From NCBI GenBank assembly GCA_009733775.1, contig WOGZ01000066.1:60906-124905 (forward strand): DNA of 64,000 nt. Direction: 5' to 3'. The stretch comes from Alectoria sarmentosa (lineage: Eukaryota > Ascomycota > Lecanoromycetes > Lecanorales > Parmeliaceae). A program made the translations under genes and the position numbers. Below, one piece after another: positions 43,040-55,499 of this stretch; within the stretch, counting starts at the first letter, position 1; the number at the start of each line of letters is the position of its first letter. Below the pieces are notes generated by a model, which saw nothing but the letters and a program-made list of their open reading frames with translations, ran no database searches and was not told the origin of the DNA.

Positions 43040-44884
43040 ATGGCAGACAGCGATATAAAGGTAAGAGACAGCTTAGCAGACTTAGAAAGGTATCGCGTCC
43101 AACTTGAACAAAATGTTGCAAAGCTACAGGCCTCCCTCCGCCATTGGCAGACATGGGAGATCGAGTATGAGGGGATGAAAGAGGAGATATTGGAGCTTGG
43201 GGAAGTTCATTCAAGCTCTGACCTGGTATATGGAGTCACTCTCCCTAGGTTGTGGAAGCAGTACCTCACTAGAGTGTAGGAAAATATTGGTGATGCTCAA
43301 AATGAGTTGTTGACGCCCAAAGGTGACTATTCATCGCAGCCCCAAATGGTTTTCAGACTCATGCGCAGCAGAGAGAAGGTCGCTTCTGCTTGACGACAGA
43401 GGCAGTGTTCGGAACAGTCAGCAAGTCGTTGGGCTGCTCTCTAGGCGTATCGACTGTAAGATGGATCGCATCCTTTCTTTCCCTTGTTGCATTCTCATTC
43501 GGGTCAGATGTGCAACAAAACATCAGAACTGTTTCATCGTTTTTGAATACAGCACAAGAAAAGTATGCAGCTGCACAAGTATTGAGCCGGCCCGAGGCCC
43601 GAAACGAAGAGGGTCTCCCTCTGACGGAGATCCACGAGGATTTAGATGAGAAAGGCAATGTCATATGTAAATTCTCTGTTGCGAGCCATCTGTCTTTTAG
43701 TGATGATTCTCCTAGCATCTTCTATTTCCGAGCCCGGTCAGGCAGCACCTCAACTCATAGAAAGCCTCCGGAAAGCCGGTGTGAAAGATCTTACATCCAA
43801 TGCAGAGGACGAAGGCCACCCCGTACAGATTCCAAAAAATGCCCAGCAAGCGCTTTCGGAAAAGATAACCGAGGCAGGCTCCGCGGAATCCAGCCAAAAT
43901 GTCACGAAAGCTGAAGGGTCTAATTCCTCGGAGGCTGACGCAAGTGAAGAGGGAAAGCCTCGCAATGCTAAGAAAAGTGTCAGCTTTACTGCAGACACCA
44001 AGACAGAGAGCTTGCTTGAGCACAAAAGCAAAACCAAGATCCCAACTGTGAAGCCCTTCAGCCCAGTCATCCCAGTGAGCGAAACCCCAGAAAATGACAC
44101 TCCCCGCCGACAACCAGTCATTCCAGCGAACGAGTCCTCAGAAGACGCAGCTCTCCGTCGGCAGATGATACAGTACAACATGTCAGAAGTCAACAACATA
44201 GTAGCAGAGATGAACCTTGACGATGAGGCCAGCGATGCATCCTACTCTGACGTTGGCAGCGAAGACATTCCTGACAACACCGACATTGACGAAGACGAAG
44301 ACAAGTTCGGAAGGACCAAGCGGCGCGTGCTCAGTGATGACTATCTCGCTGAGATGCGAGCATTGGAGCAAAGGTTGAACGCGAAGGCCATCCAAAATGT
44401 CGGTCCCAATGCGCCACCAGAGGCCGCAACATCGGCAAACGGTCACGAGAAAGAAGAGCAATGGCCTATCCAATCAACAAACAACGGTATGAACAAAGCA
44501 CCAAAGCCTCCTGCGACTAAAGGCGTTCGCTTCGCCGAGGAGCTCGATATCCAATCCAGCCCGCCTCCACCCAATAATGCTTCCCCACCGCCCACAACAT
44601 CCCAGACTCCCACCCCGCCCAAATCCATCCACGCAAACACAATCGTCGAGCGACCCTACTCAGCCAATTCCACGGCACCTGCCGATCCCGACGAGTTCGA
44701 CTCAGCCTTGCTCCAACAGGAAGTCAAAACCGAATACCACAAGATGCGCAACCGCATGATACAGCGCCAAGGCGGCTTCACAGCCCCCGAAGACGGCGCC
44801 GAGGTCCCGCTCACCGAAGCTGAGGGAGGGCCGAAGAAGATGAGTAGATTCAAAGCTGCGAGATTGGGGAGAGGGTCCGCTTAG
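43040..44884 (+). CDS. bud27: Unconventional prefoldin URI/Bud27 (547 aa, 5 exons)
   Basis: Exons 43040-43225, 43280-43322, 43369-43455, 43508-43666, 43716-44884; introns are 46-54 bp, and every joint keeps frame. The first 140 residues are a prefoldin-alpha-like coiled coil split by a hairpin: LERYRVQLEQNVAKLQASL, then GSVRNSQQVVGLLSRRIDYV and IRTVSSFLNTAQEKYAAA. A disordered middle contains GVRFAEELDI. The C-terminal motif EVKTEYHKMRNRMIQRQGGF is the conserved end of fungal Bud27/URI. Known role of the family: cytosolic co-chaperone for assembly of RNA polymerases through Rpb5, linked to TOR signalling. The exon of 43 bp is easily missed by gene finders. The symbol follows budding yeast. 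Confidence 0.88.
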
Positions 44885-45485
44885 GATCATACGTGGCGCG
44901 ACACGCCCGAGCCAAGGTATTCTTACGCATAGCAGTGGTGTTTGAGTAAGCGTTCCATAGCATTGTTGCTGATACCTTTTATATACGTACACATGACACA
45001 CCACCACCTCCTCGCAAACCTTTTCCAAACGGCCCAAGAGCAGATATCCTCATAACTTTCAAAGCACGCTGCACCACTCCTTTCTGTGTGTCTGCTATGA
45101 TCTCCGCATACCGGATGGTGGGAATATGTCATGCACACACGTCCTATGGGCGGCTTCATGATGGGCAGACCTCTCTTTGCGAGATATTCAACCTGCCATT
45201 TGGTCATGTCGTGCACGGATTCCAACATTGATGAGATTTCTTCCATGTGGGCTCTCTGATGCCATGTCCTCCTTTTCGCAGGTATTCCAAGATTTGGCTA
45301 TTCGTTTCACCCTCCACAATTCATTCAATAGTCCTATAGTCGATTGATTATTTATATAGTGTGGACTTGAGAGACGGTAGATTGCAAGCTATATCTTGCT
45401 TCTATATGTAATTACTGGCATTCTTCAATCGTCACGCTCGTAGATCATGCAGGTCGTCAATCTTGCTACCTCCTCTGAAGTGGTA
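44885..45485. other. Intergenic between convergent URI and MFS genes
   Basis: No gene recognised; both neighbours end here. Confidence 0.45.
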
Positions 45486-47582
45486 TCATCCAACCACTTC
45501 ATTTCCTCCTTCATCCTCCTTCTCCCCTTCCAACCAAATCTCATGCCCATCCCCTTCCCTCACCAGTCCACTCAAAAGCCAACCCAGCGCCGCGACGACG
45601 GCCAACGCCCACCAAACGGCCCCAACAATTCCAACCTGCAATCCCTTCCCATAACCCCACCCTCCTAATACTGGTCCTATTGTCCTACTCGCACTACTGA
45701 CGCTCTGCGCAACACCATGAATGGTACCCAACACACTCGGATGTGGGGAGCAGTTGTTGATGAGGATGATGTTAGCGGGTAGGGCGAATGTGCGGCCGAC
45801 GACTTGGACCAACAAGACGCAGCTTAATGAAAGCCAGACTAGGATGCCGGACGCCTGGTTTGGCGGAGCGAGGGAGGAGTGAATGATGGAGAGGTATGGC
45901 GTCAAAGTGTAGGCGAGTGGGAAGAGGCAGAGGCTATATCGAAAGCTTCTCAAGGTTCCGAGTCTTGCGTTGACGGCCGGGTAGACAAGAAGTTGTAGAC
46001 TTATGCCGATAAGGCCAAGGACGGCCATGGCGAACCCTACGCTACGAGGAGGCATGCCTAGTCCGCCCGTGAAGCTAAAAGGCAGGGATTGTTGTGTGTG
46101 AGAAGGTGGAGACGGGTTTTCCGGATCAAACCGGGGCGCGGAAAGGTGGATGAACCAGAGATTGTTGAAGGTGCCTATGTGAAGAGCTAGAATTGAATGG
46201 CAAAGAAAGGTACAGAGGACGTTGCGGGTCCAGATGCGGGACAATGGGAGTTTCCGTCTTGGTTTCGGTTTGTGAATGGTTGACTTGGGGAGGCGCGATT
46301 CGAGTTCGTAGGAGTCAAGTCGGGAACTGTTTGTTGGGGAGTCCGGGTCGTCGTTTGAATTGATGGCGGTGTAGTGGTGAGTGTTGCGGCGGGAAAGGTA
46401 ACGGAAAGCGTTGGCGACGAAGTGGCCGAGGCGGAGACCTTGGTCTGGTTGGTCTCGTATTGCTTCGAGCGTCTGCATATTTTGTAAGTTTCAAGCTGCT
46501 GACCACTTGTCATCGCTAGCATACCTCTTCAAGCCCAAGAACGACTCCCATCGCAGAGATGAACAGAAAAATCGCGCTCATCAAATTCGGAAGTGCATAA
46601 GGCCAATGCTTTAGCCACCATACCCCATTCTCCCCTCCAAACACCGATTTTGCTCCAAAGACACTTGGATAGCTCCTCACTGGATCTGAAAGCAATCCAC
46701 CCAAAATAGGTCCAACAATGACGCCTATACCCCTCGTCAGCGACGACCTCAATCCACACTCTACCCCAACTCACCAATATTATAGCACATTGGCAGCAAT
46801 AGAAACGCCCTGCTCTGAAACCTCTTCTCCTTTATAATCTCACTAATCATCGTCCTCATGACACCCACATTTCCATTCAACGCGCCCCCCAACGTCCTAC
46901 AAGCCATCGCCTGCCAAAATGTCCTACTAAATCCGAACCCTACACAACTGAACCCAGTCCCCGCCAGTCCAATCAACAGCACCCGTTTCCTACCGCCCCA
47001 CTCGGCGTCCGCCATCCTTCCCCACAATATAGCAGTCACGAATTGCGCGGCGGTAAAACTGCCCTGCAGCATACCGGCTTGGGCTGAGATGGTGGAGGAA
47101 GGGAGGGACGGGTTGAAAGATTTGAGCTGGTAAAACATGTATGCCTGAAGGGATGTTTGGGTCAGGGGTTCGGAGAGGCGAGCGAGGGTTAGAATTGCGA
47201 GTTGGGATTTCTTGGGGAGGTCGCGCCAGGCGACTGGGCCTGGTCTTTTGATGGATTTAGAGGGTGGAGAGGGAGAGGTAGGTGGGGCTTCGTCTTCGTC
47301 GAGGAAGGAGGCATGGCGCGCTATGCTCGAAGGACGAGGGAGTATGGATGGGCGCTGAGGCTTCTCCTCATCTTGCGGTGTGGGGAAATCTTTTTCGTCG
47401 TCGACATCGTGCTTGACGCGTCGAACAGAAAGATGCTGCTGGGAGGCCGAATCATGGGCAAAGTCGTGAAGCCCGATACTATGTGATGTATCAGAATGTT
47501 CAATTAGTCCACCTCTTGCTGCATCCTCGTTTATTGAGGCATCCAAATGCGAGGTTTCATTTTCCAAAGCCGTTGACCGCAT
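45486..47582 (-). CDS. MFS transporter, DHA1/Ycr023c-like (664 aa)
   Basis: Exons 47582-46775, 46724-46525 and 46472-45486, introns of 50 and 52 bp. A polar cytosolic N-terminus of about 115 residues precedes PVAWRDLPKKSQLAILTLARLSEP and the first helix. The family signature is ILWGRMADAEWGGRKRVLLIGL (motif A between TM2 and TM3), then MACRTLGGALNGNVGVMRTM and MCYNIGVIVGPILGGLLSDP. A long central loop (about 360-450) is followed by the second helical bundle with GTIHGVAQSVSSASRTIGPVLGG. The layout fits the ZIFL1/YCR023C group of drug or metal-linked proton antiporters; substrate unknown. All expected helices are visible, so the gene appears intact, unlike the other transporter in the window. 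Confidence 0.88.
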
Positions 47583-48113
47583 AAACGTTGTTACGGCTTT
47601 ATCTTATCGGGGAGGCTTGGCGTGAGATCCTTGGCGAAGGCGAGGTTTCTCAGGAAGGATATTGAATGGAGATACAATATGAAGCAGATTCGCATCACAT
47701 GTACAAGCAGTATGAGAGGAGCCATCTCTCTTATGGGCGAGCATTTTCTCTTCACTTGTGACTCCACCATACTTTAGCAGGCCGTCATAGCCGTTATCGA
47801 TCGGCTCCTTTGCTGAAAGAACGCTGTACTATTACGCTTCTAGCAGCCATTAGTAGGCGTTAGTCTTGCAGTGATCAACGCACATCGGTAAAGATATCGG
47901 ATTGCCTCAAAACAATAGCATGATTTTGAAGAGCTACATTCTTCGTGCGTGTTTCGATGGATTTTACACCTTCGAAGCCATATCAATGCTCTGGTCCAAA
48001 AAATACGTACTCTTCCTGCCAATATCGATCTTTTTTCCTTCTATGGTGCCCTAGTCCTTCCAATGCATCACCACGTTGAATCGTCAAGTCATCAATTTGG
48101 TCGGAAAAGCACT
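47583..48113. other. Intergenic, nothing recognised
   Basis: Promoter side of the MFS gene and 3' flank of the epimerase gene, both on the minus strand. Confidence 0.4.
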
Positions 48114-49245
48114 TCAGAGTGCCTTGATCCTCTGCCCGCCCTCCCAAGTGTCTCCTGCCTCTAGAGTGTTCCAATTGACACTTCCTGTCTCCACACATAT
48201 GAACCTCTTATACGCATCCTCAGGTGCCAAGTCCGACATCGTCCTCGATTTTTCGATCCATGGGTTCCAAACTACTACATCAGGCAGCATATCCCGGGTG
48301 AACTCGAATCGAGGCTTGTCCTTCTCAGAGATGGCGATCCCCTGAGATGGGTCTACGTGGTAGACGCGATCGACCTCAGAAGAGACGGTGATAGCTCCAG
48401 ATTCTTCCTCCTTTCCGCCGCCTACTTTGTCTGCGAAGGAGATCTTTTCGAGGCCGGAGACTGAGACGTCCGAGATGTTCTGTGTAATACTCGCTGTCAG
48501 CCTGCCGTGCTAGGGTTTCGCTCTCGCCGTCTCTCCCAGTGCACCCAAGGTCAAATAGACTTACATCAACGGCCCAATAGCTGTGTAACAGCGTCTGGAA
48601 CTCAAAGTCTTTCTCGCCAGTGTTTCTTATCGCAAGACTGGTCTCCAGATCGTCCCTGCCCAAAGTTACTGAATAGGTGATGCCAAATTGGTAGTTCTTC
48701 CACTCCGACGGGATTTTGTCTAACATGGCATTCGATAGCCCGAAGTCCAGTTTCACCGAGGAGTCTCCGCTGCTGTTAGGAAGTGTCGACGATTCAGAAG
48801 AAGATTTGCCAAGGTATTCCCATTTGGTTGTGCGAGCAAAGCCATGTTGAGGGAGGCCCTCGGTTGCTTTATTGGAAGATGGACCAAAGTTCTGGATGCG
48901 GTGGTCAGCAAAAGGTCGTACAAGCTGACACCAAATCACGGTGCTTTTCCAGTTGCAAGTCGTGAGCGGGAAAGAAGTCATGGGCATACTTACAGGAAAG
49001 ACCAGAGGGATTCCGCCCCTCACAGCTTTTGAACCATCAAGGTGGGCTTTGGAGCTGACAAACAAATTCTCCTTGCCCTTTGCAGTCTTCCACGAGAGGA
49101 CGGTAGCGCCAAAAAGGAGGACCTCGACAGACTCGCCAGTAGGCAAGCTTGCGGTCACTCTAGAATTGTCGTCTGAAATGGAGACCTGCGGGGTAGGTAT
49201 GGTGGGAGACACTGGGATGGCGGAGGGTTTCTTAGATCGTTCCAT
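48114..49245 (-). CDS. Glucose-6-phosphate 1-epimerase (314 aa)
   Basis: Exons 49245-48994, 48891-48565 and 48479-48114; introns of 102 and 85 bp, all phase 0. The frame extends six codons upstream of the ATG at 49245 without another ATG. A galactose-mutarotase fold enzyme that interconverts the alpha and beta anomers of hexose 6-phosphates in the cytosol (YMR099C type). Markers: FGATVLSWK, LDGSKAVRGGIPLVFPNFG, the catalytic histidine in LPQHGFARTTKWEYLG, LLHSYWAVDNISDVSVSGL across the second splice, WNPWIEKSRTMSDLAPEDAYKRFICVE with the acidic base, and TGSVNW. Without the third exon the conserved glutamate is lost, which supports the splice model. Confidence 0.92.
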
Positions 49246-49771
49246 GCTTTCAATAAGGTTCAAGTATGCTTGTTTGTAGAAGAAGACGTTGGTATTGAAG
49301 AAGGAAGAGGAATGTGAAAGCTTTGAAAATCCCGGTGATGATGTAGAAAGAGATTCCTAAGTACTGAGAGAAATTATGCAAGAGTAAAGTACGAGGAAGT
49401 AAGGTAAAGGCCGGTAATGGGGTCGCACCGTAGCTCCTGCCATCTGGCATCGGATCTCCAAGTGGGATGTACGCGAGAACCTGAAACACTCTCGCTTAGG
49501 CAGGGGTTCAATTAGGGCTTCGCCTCACCTGCATTTTCTGGATGATCTACAAGCCTGGAAACCTTCCATGAAATTGGATCCCAAGTAAGCAAGAAGTCTA
49601 TAACAGGTATTACATACCTCGACAAGGCTGCCCGTGGCAGAGAGCAAGCCCAACCAACGAATTCGGTATTCCCCCAAGTCTTCCAACGCCATGCTAAAGC
49701 ATATTCTTGAAACAGCCAGGATGAGACAATGCAAATGCAAGGTGTGCACGCTGTGTCAAGTACATGATATG
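49246..49771. other. Intergenic, nothing recognised
   Basis: 5' flank of the epimerase gene and 3' flank of rif1. Confidence 0.4.
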
Positions 49772-52700
49772 TTACAACGATGATTTGTGCCGACGACCTG
49801 CTTCGTGGACTTCCTTTACAGACTCAAACAGGATCCCAACCATTGCTCTCTCTTCCTCAGGTCCAAATGTAACGCGTTTGATGTTATCCAGCATGCTTTG
49901 GAACCTTTGAAGCATTCCTTGTGCGGTTACTGCTTCTCCTTCTGTTTCAACCCCGCCGCTCCCCTTGGATTCACTCTCACCAGCACGCTGGTTGGCCACA
50001 GACTCGCGGTCCTTGCTGTCTGTCGTAATCTGATTCTCTGCGTGATGAATCGCTGGCAACAGGTCCTGACGTTGGGAATCCTGCGCCCCGGGTCGCTCGT
50101 TGAATCCCTCAGCATTTCCCTCATGGGCAGAAGAAGCCGTGGGCGTTCCGAGGTCCACTGAATTGGCGCTGCTGCGTTGTAGCCACCTGAACATGCCCCT
50201 TCCAGGAGTTTTCCCCAAGGCAATCCACTGCCCTCCTTTCGCAGATTCTTGCGAGGCTGCAGGAGACATGGGAGGACTGCTTGTAGAGGATCCACTCAAA
50301 CGTTCTGATACTCGCGTGCTTTTACGTAGGGCGCTAGCTGGTTCCTTTTCAGCCTCCTCTCGTTTGACCTGGCTGTTGCGAGACCCTCGCGGGCGGCCGA
50401 TGGCTTTTCTGGCCGTCATCGGCGTATCCTGTTCTTGGCTCGACGACTGGCTTGCTGACGAATTTCTCAGACGGACGACAGGTTTCTTTTCCACTACAGG
50501 TGTCTCCTTTACCGCTTGAGAGCTCGTAAAGAGAGAAGTTGACTCGGATCGCTCCCTCTTGATTTGTCGAGGAAGGACAGGACGCGAGCGATTCGCTTCC
50601 CGCACATCGATCATGACGCAGTCAGCCACCGTCTCACCCGGCCTTGGGACTTTAGCAGCGGCCAGTGGGCTCGATGAAGCTAGTGTACGCTTTATCTTCT
50701 TATTCGCATTGAGTAAGTCCGCAGTGCGTTTCCTCTTCTTCGAAGCTTCCCGTTCTGACTTCGGTGTTACGTCCGGCATTGCTGATTGTTGTGAAGAAGC
50801 CTGTTCCATCTCGGTAATGAGTTGCGCAGTGACCTGGTCGTCCTCGACAGAGAAATGAGATGAACCTTCGCTCTGGAATGAAGACATAGCGTCGTTCAAT
50901 TGGTTCTCATTGCGCTCAGTGGATGGCTGATTCACCGATGGCGCGGAAGGAGCATCAACATAGATGTCAAAGTCAGACATGGGATGGGCGTCAACAAGTA
51001 CGTGTGGGGCCTTCATGTTCGAGGCATATTCTTGACCATCGACTGGCCTTGGGGCGTCCTCGATAGCGTTGGTAGAGACATCATCGGATGTGTAGTCTTT
51101 CGTACTTGGCAGTCTTTCGTTAGTGAAGCGATTACCGGGATATTCTTCTGCATTCACAATCACCTTCACCGGTGCATGGTCTTCATGTGCTATTGGCGCA
51201 TCATCCAGTTGTCTGATTTGCAAATGGGATGAAATGGAAGGAGGTGAAGACTGTGGATCGTCAGTATGCCAATCGCTCAACCGCTTCGAACTGGGTGTCG
51301 GCGAAGATCCAAGGAATTCATTCATCAAGGCACCTGGAAGGTAGGTTGGACTGGTGTCTTCATCTCTGGCAGATTTTGAATTCTGCGTAGACTTGAAGAC
51401 GAGCTTTGGTAAAATATAGTCTGTAGGTCGGGAACTGCTTCGTGTGCTCGATCCGATCTCTGGGAACATTGCAGCCGCTTCGCGGACTTGGCGCTCCTTA
51501 ACCTCTCTCTGGCGATCTGTCAGATATTGTGACTGAAGCGGTTCAGGTTGAAGAGGTGACGATTCAATGGCAGCGAATTGGATTTGGGAATCATCGTGTC
51601 GCAAGCGTGCTTTTGGAGTAGTCTTGACCCCCCGTCGTTCTGGAGATGATGAACCTTGGAATGCAGCAGCCTTTCTGGAAATCGGACTGATCGCTACGCC
51701 TTTGATAGACTCGGCAATGCGTTCTAATGGACCGACTAACGGAGGAGGTCGAGTGGGGGGCACAACAGGCTCAAATTGCATATTCTCTTCATCTTGGGAA
51801 TCAACGAAATGCAAAGGCGAAAACGTGACCTGGGAACGTCAGCTTTGGCATTGGGAGCAGCCGACCGAAGTCCACTTACCTCCTCGCCATTCAGTTCCGG
51901 AAAACTAGGCAGTCTAAGCTCAGTCATGGACCTGAGCTTTTGTAATGTGTCTCTTAGATCTTTGGGATACTCCAAAGTACCTTCACCTCCAAAGGTGCTA
52001 TTCCACATAATAATAGCTTGATTGACGACTGTTTTGTGTCGGCTCCTAAAGCCGGCGACCACAAGATCCTGAATGCTGAACAAAAACCTAGTATCGAAAA
52101 CGACAGAATGCTCAATCGAGTTCATCACCTTTGTCCGCATCTTGTTGACCTGGAGCGAAGGATGTCAGTGATGCAAATTTGCAATCTCTGTGACACTTAC
52201 TTCAGAATATAAGGTCTTGAATGGGGAAGACGGGGCCAGGCTCAAAATGCCTCTTGCATCCTCGATCCAGGGAGCTAGGCCCAACTGTATGCGAAAGAGG
52301 ACCAAGCCTATAAATTCTGGCGGACACGAAGCTATCATCTTGGCTGTAGCTGAGATGAATTTTACCACGGTCGCCAATGATAGCATTTCTAGAGAGGCGT
52401 AAGAACTGCTGAGTAAATCACCTACCATAGAGTAAACTTTGTCAAATGGATCTTGAGAGATGACCTTAGGAGCAATGTGGGTCACTCCCCAAAGCCGATG
52501 CTGGGCACGTGCCATCAAATGCGGAGATTGTGGCCAGTGTACCGCCTCTAGCATCAACGCAGCAGCGGCCAGGACAAAATCGTCGCACACCTTGTCGTCT
52601 TTGCTGATGAATCCCGCCAGAGGTTCGATGATGATAAGGCCAATGGCCTCATCACCAACATCTTTTCGCAACGCATCGATAATGTGTGCATGTAATTCAT

Positions 52701-55233
52701 GCCACGCAGATCCATTACGATTCGAACGGAGCTGAATGCCAAGCTCTAAGATCTTGACGGCCTCCCTGAACTCATGACCCGGATGTGGAGGGCTGTCATT
52801 GTGGGGTTCGTTTTGCTGAGGCTGCTTCAGCGCCATGGAGGTGCCTTCCGCAAGAAGCCTCCAGAACATGATTTCGGCTTCCTTCTGATGAACGCCGTCT
52901 AATGTTATCAGACGACCAAGGTTGTGAAGTATGCCAAGCTGTGTCCGTCTGGACGTCGCTGATTGTAGTGCGATATTCAGCACGGTCTTGATAGCGTCTA
53001 TGTAGCTTGTTGCGATAGACGTATGTTGCACATTCCTGAGCAGCAAGTTCAAGAGGTGCGTTACCGGTGAATTGAGAGAACCAGGATCCCTACTGGATCG
53101 GCTTGAAGGAGTATCGGCTGCTTCAAAGGAGTCCTGCGAGGTTCGGATCAAACGCCGCTCCAGAAAAGGTATGATTCCAACCTTAGCAACTGCTTCAGTG
53201 ATGAGTATCCTGATCTTTTCAAAGGTCTCGGACTGGTCTGCTTTGCTTGGAATGTCTATTTGTAGAACATCACGGTCCCTGGCAAGCTTGGAGTTGCTTC
53301 GCTCCAACAGAAGCTTGATTTCGTTGACGATATGTGCAACAGCGCTCATAGCATCCATTGACACTTTGACTTCCTTCCCACCAGCGTTACCCAAGGCCAA
53401 GGCGAAACTCCGCCAAGCCAGTACTATAGGTGCGTCTCCATCCTTGGACAGTTGCCAGTCAGCAGTATCGAACAATATGTCAAAAACCTGCACTATTCTG
53501 GCCGTCCTTAGCCGGATCCATTTCGAATCAAGACATGGTAGATCTTCCGGGTTGACATGTCCATTGATTGCCCTGTTCTCTTCCCATATAACTGGCTTCC
53601 TGTTCCCCGAAAAAAGCGCTGACAAAATGTCGCAAGCGTGATTGATATCGTTTTTGCTAGCAGTAAAGCAGCTTGGCAGGGTTTGAGAAACGTAAAGATC
53701 CCAGTATTGATCCAGCTGAGCATGTGTAGCAGTCGGTCGCAGAGCATAGTATAGAAGTGTGCAGTAGGATGAACGAGCGATCTGCTTTGCCTGCTTGGAG
53801 TTCTTGTCGCTAGATTTTCGCTCTAGTTGGGAGACAATGGGTTGGCGAAGCATCTTAGCCATGGAATTAGAGGTCGAAGTGTCCAGATTGATGGCGAAGA
53901 TGAGGCGATTCCAAGCGATGTTAGCCTGTGACTTAGTCTGTCCATCGGTAGAATTAAAACACCGTTGTATGACTGCCAGCCAAGCTTTGAGATGTTCCCA
54001 GCCTTCGAGCTGACGACGGCGACTGCGAAGAAACAGAATTACAACGCTCCAGACCTGGGGTACATGTATTCCGTCTTCTTTCGAATTCGCCATTTCGATG
54101 AGACGGGAGGACAGGAAGTCCACCACCTTCGTGCCATCTGCAGATGCCCTGTTGAATACCTCGACGCAGGCTAGTGATACCGAGCTTGTTGTTCCGAGCT
54201 GAAGACTGGCGTCCATCCCAAATACGATCGCTCGAGTACGAATGTCCTTGATTGTGCTCAGCATGCCAGAAATGAGATGATCGATCCAGCTTCCCACCCG
54301 AGAAACCATCAATGGTTTGGCCTGGCTAAGCAGTCGTTGGTAGATCATCAGTCGATGCCCGACAACGCGATTACCTTTCACTCGAGCAGTCACGGCATCC
54401 AGAGCCGAAAGAAGCCTATTTACTCGGTCCATGGTCATGAACTTTGATGCAAACTTCTGCTTCTCGAGCAAATGCATGTAGTGAGAAACTAGTATTTTCG
54501 GGGACGCTTCGTCCTCAAGGCTCAAGATCGATCTATCGAGGATGAACGAGCAGAAGTCCTCGGGAAACATGGCTGACGTACTGGGAGCGCAGAGGAAGAT
54601 GGTTATCAATTTTAGAGCTTGAGTAACGAGTTGCATATCCAGACTTCCATCCACTTCATTCTTGGCCGTGACATCCCGCCGAGTGTATCCAGTGATTTCA
54701 GCTACCTTTTCAGCCAACTCTTGTGCCTCAGGAACCTCATCGTACGCACTCAAACATGCCAGTAGAGTTGAATATGCATCTAGTCGAGAGGAACGTGAGG
54801 CAGACGCCAAGTGCTGGGTGGTAGAGCGAAGCATGGCTGGGAGGTTGGTATTGTCGAAAGCTAGCAGCTCGTTGCTCGAAGGGTCCCCAGCGTTATCTGT
54901 GCAGGTTTTCAGAATTGACTTGGAAGACTTGCAGTCCCTGGATCGCGGGAGTTGTCGTATCTGACCGTCCGAGTCGGATTCCTGGCCGCCAACAGAGAAT
55001 CTGTGATACTGCGTGCCCAGCAGCGTAAACCCTACTTTCTTCTGCGCTTTCCCTGCTGAGTCTTTGAAGTATTCTGCAGAGGAAGAAGGCGATTCATCAG
55101 GCGTGTCTAGAAGTACATGGCCCCTCGCAGTGGTCCCGAAGCCATTACTGGGCGAGGCTTTTGCAGTGTTCTCTTTAGGTGGTGTGGGAGGGCGTAGAGC
55201 TATCGGAGCCAGTCCTGGAGCGAAGCCCGCCAT
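49772..55233 (-). CDS. rif1: Telomere length / replication-timing regulator Rif1 (1786 aa)
   Basis: Exons 55233-52201, 52149-51880 and 51829-49772, introns of 51 and 50 bp. The N-terminal 1000 residues form a long helical repeat region that I recognise as the Rif1 N-terminal HEAT-like domain (STLLACLSAYDEVPEAQEL, SVSLACVEVFNRA, GHRLMIYQRLL). Rif1 recruits protein phosphatase 1 to delay origin firing and acts at telomeres and breaks. Docking motifs are visible: KKVGF (65-69, RVxF-like) and SILK (106-109) at the N-terminus, and KRVTF (1752-1756) at the C-terminus. Residues 1130-1700 are disordered and basic, with GRPRGSRNS, an AT-hook-like patch, near 1600. Divergent from ric8 with 266 bp between start codons. 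Confidence 0.9.
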
Positions 55234-55499
55234 TGTTGATCTTGTTCATGCAAATTTCCATTGAACGTTATTCATATCTAAGTGGCAGCTCGCTGAATCG
55301 TCGAACAGCAAAGGATAGATCAATAGTGCTCTCATGTGCGGCGCCTGGTCATACCTGCTCTAAGCAAAACACGAGAAACGCGTGCACGTCAGAATCAATT
55401 TGCGAGTCATGTCGGCTAAATCTCGGCCACTCTTCGAGTCAGAAGTCAAGCCATTGAGGCTCCCACTTGTGAACACAACCCCAGCAGCTTCGGGGCAAC
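55234..55499. promoter_or_regulatory. Divergent promoter, rif1 and ric8
   Basis: Head-to-head starts 266 bp apart. No defined element was assigned. Confidence 0.4.
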
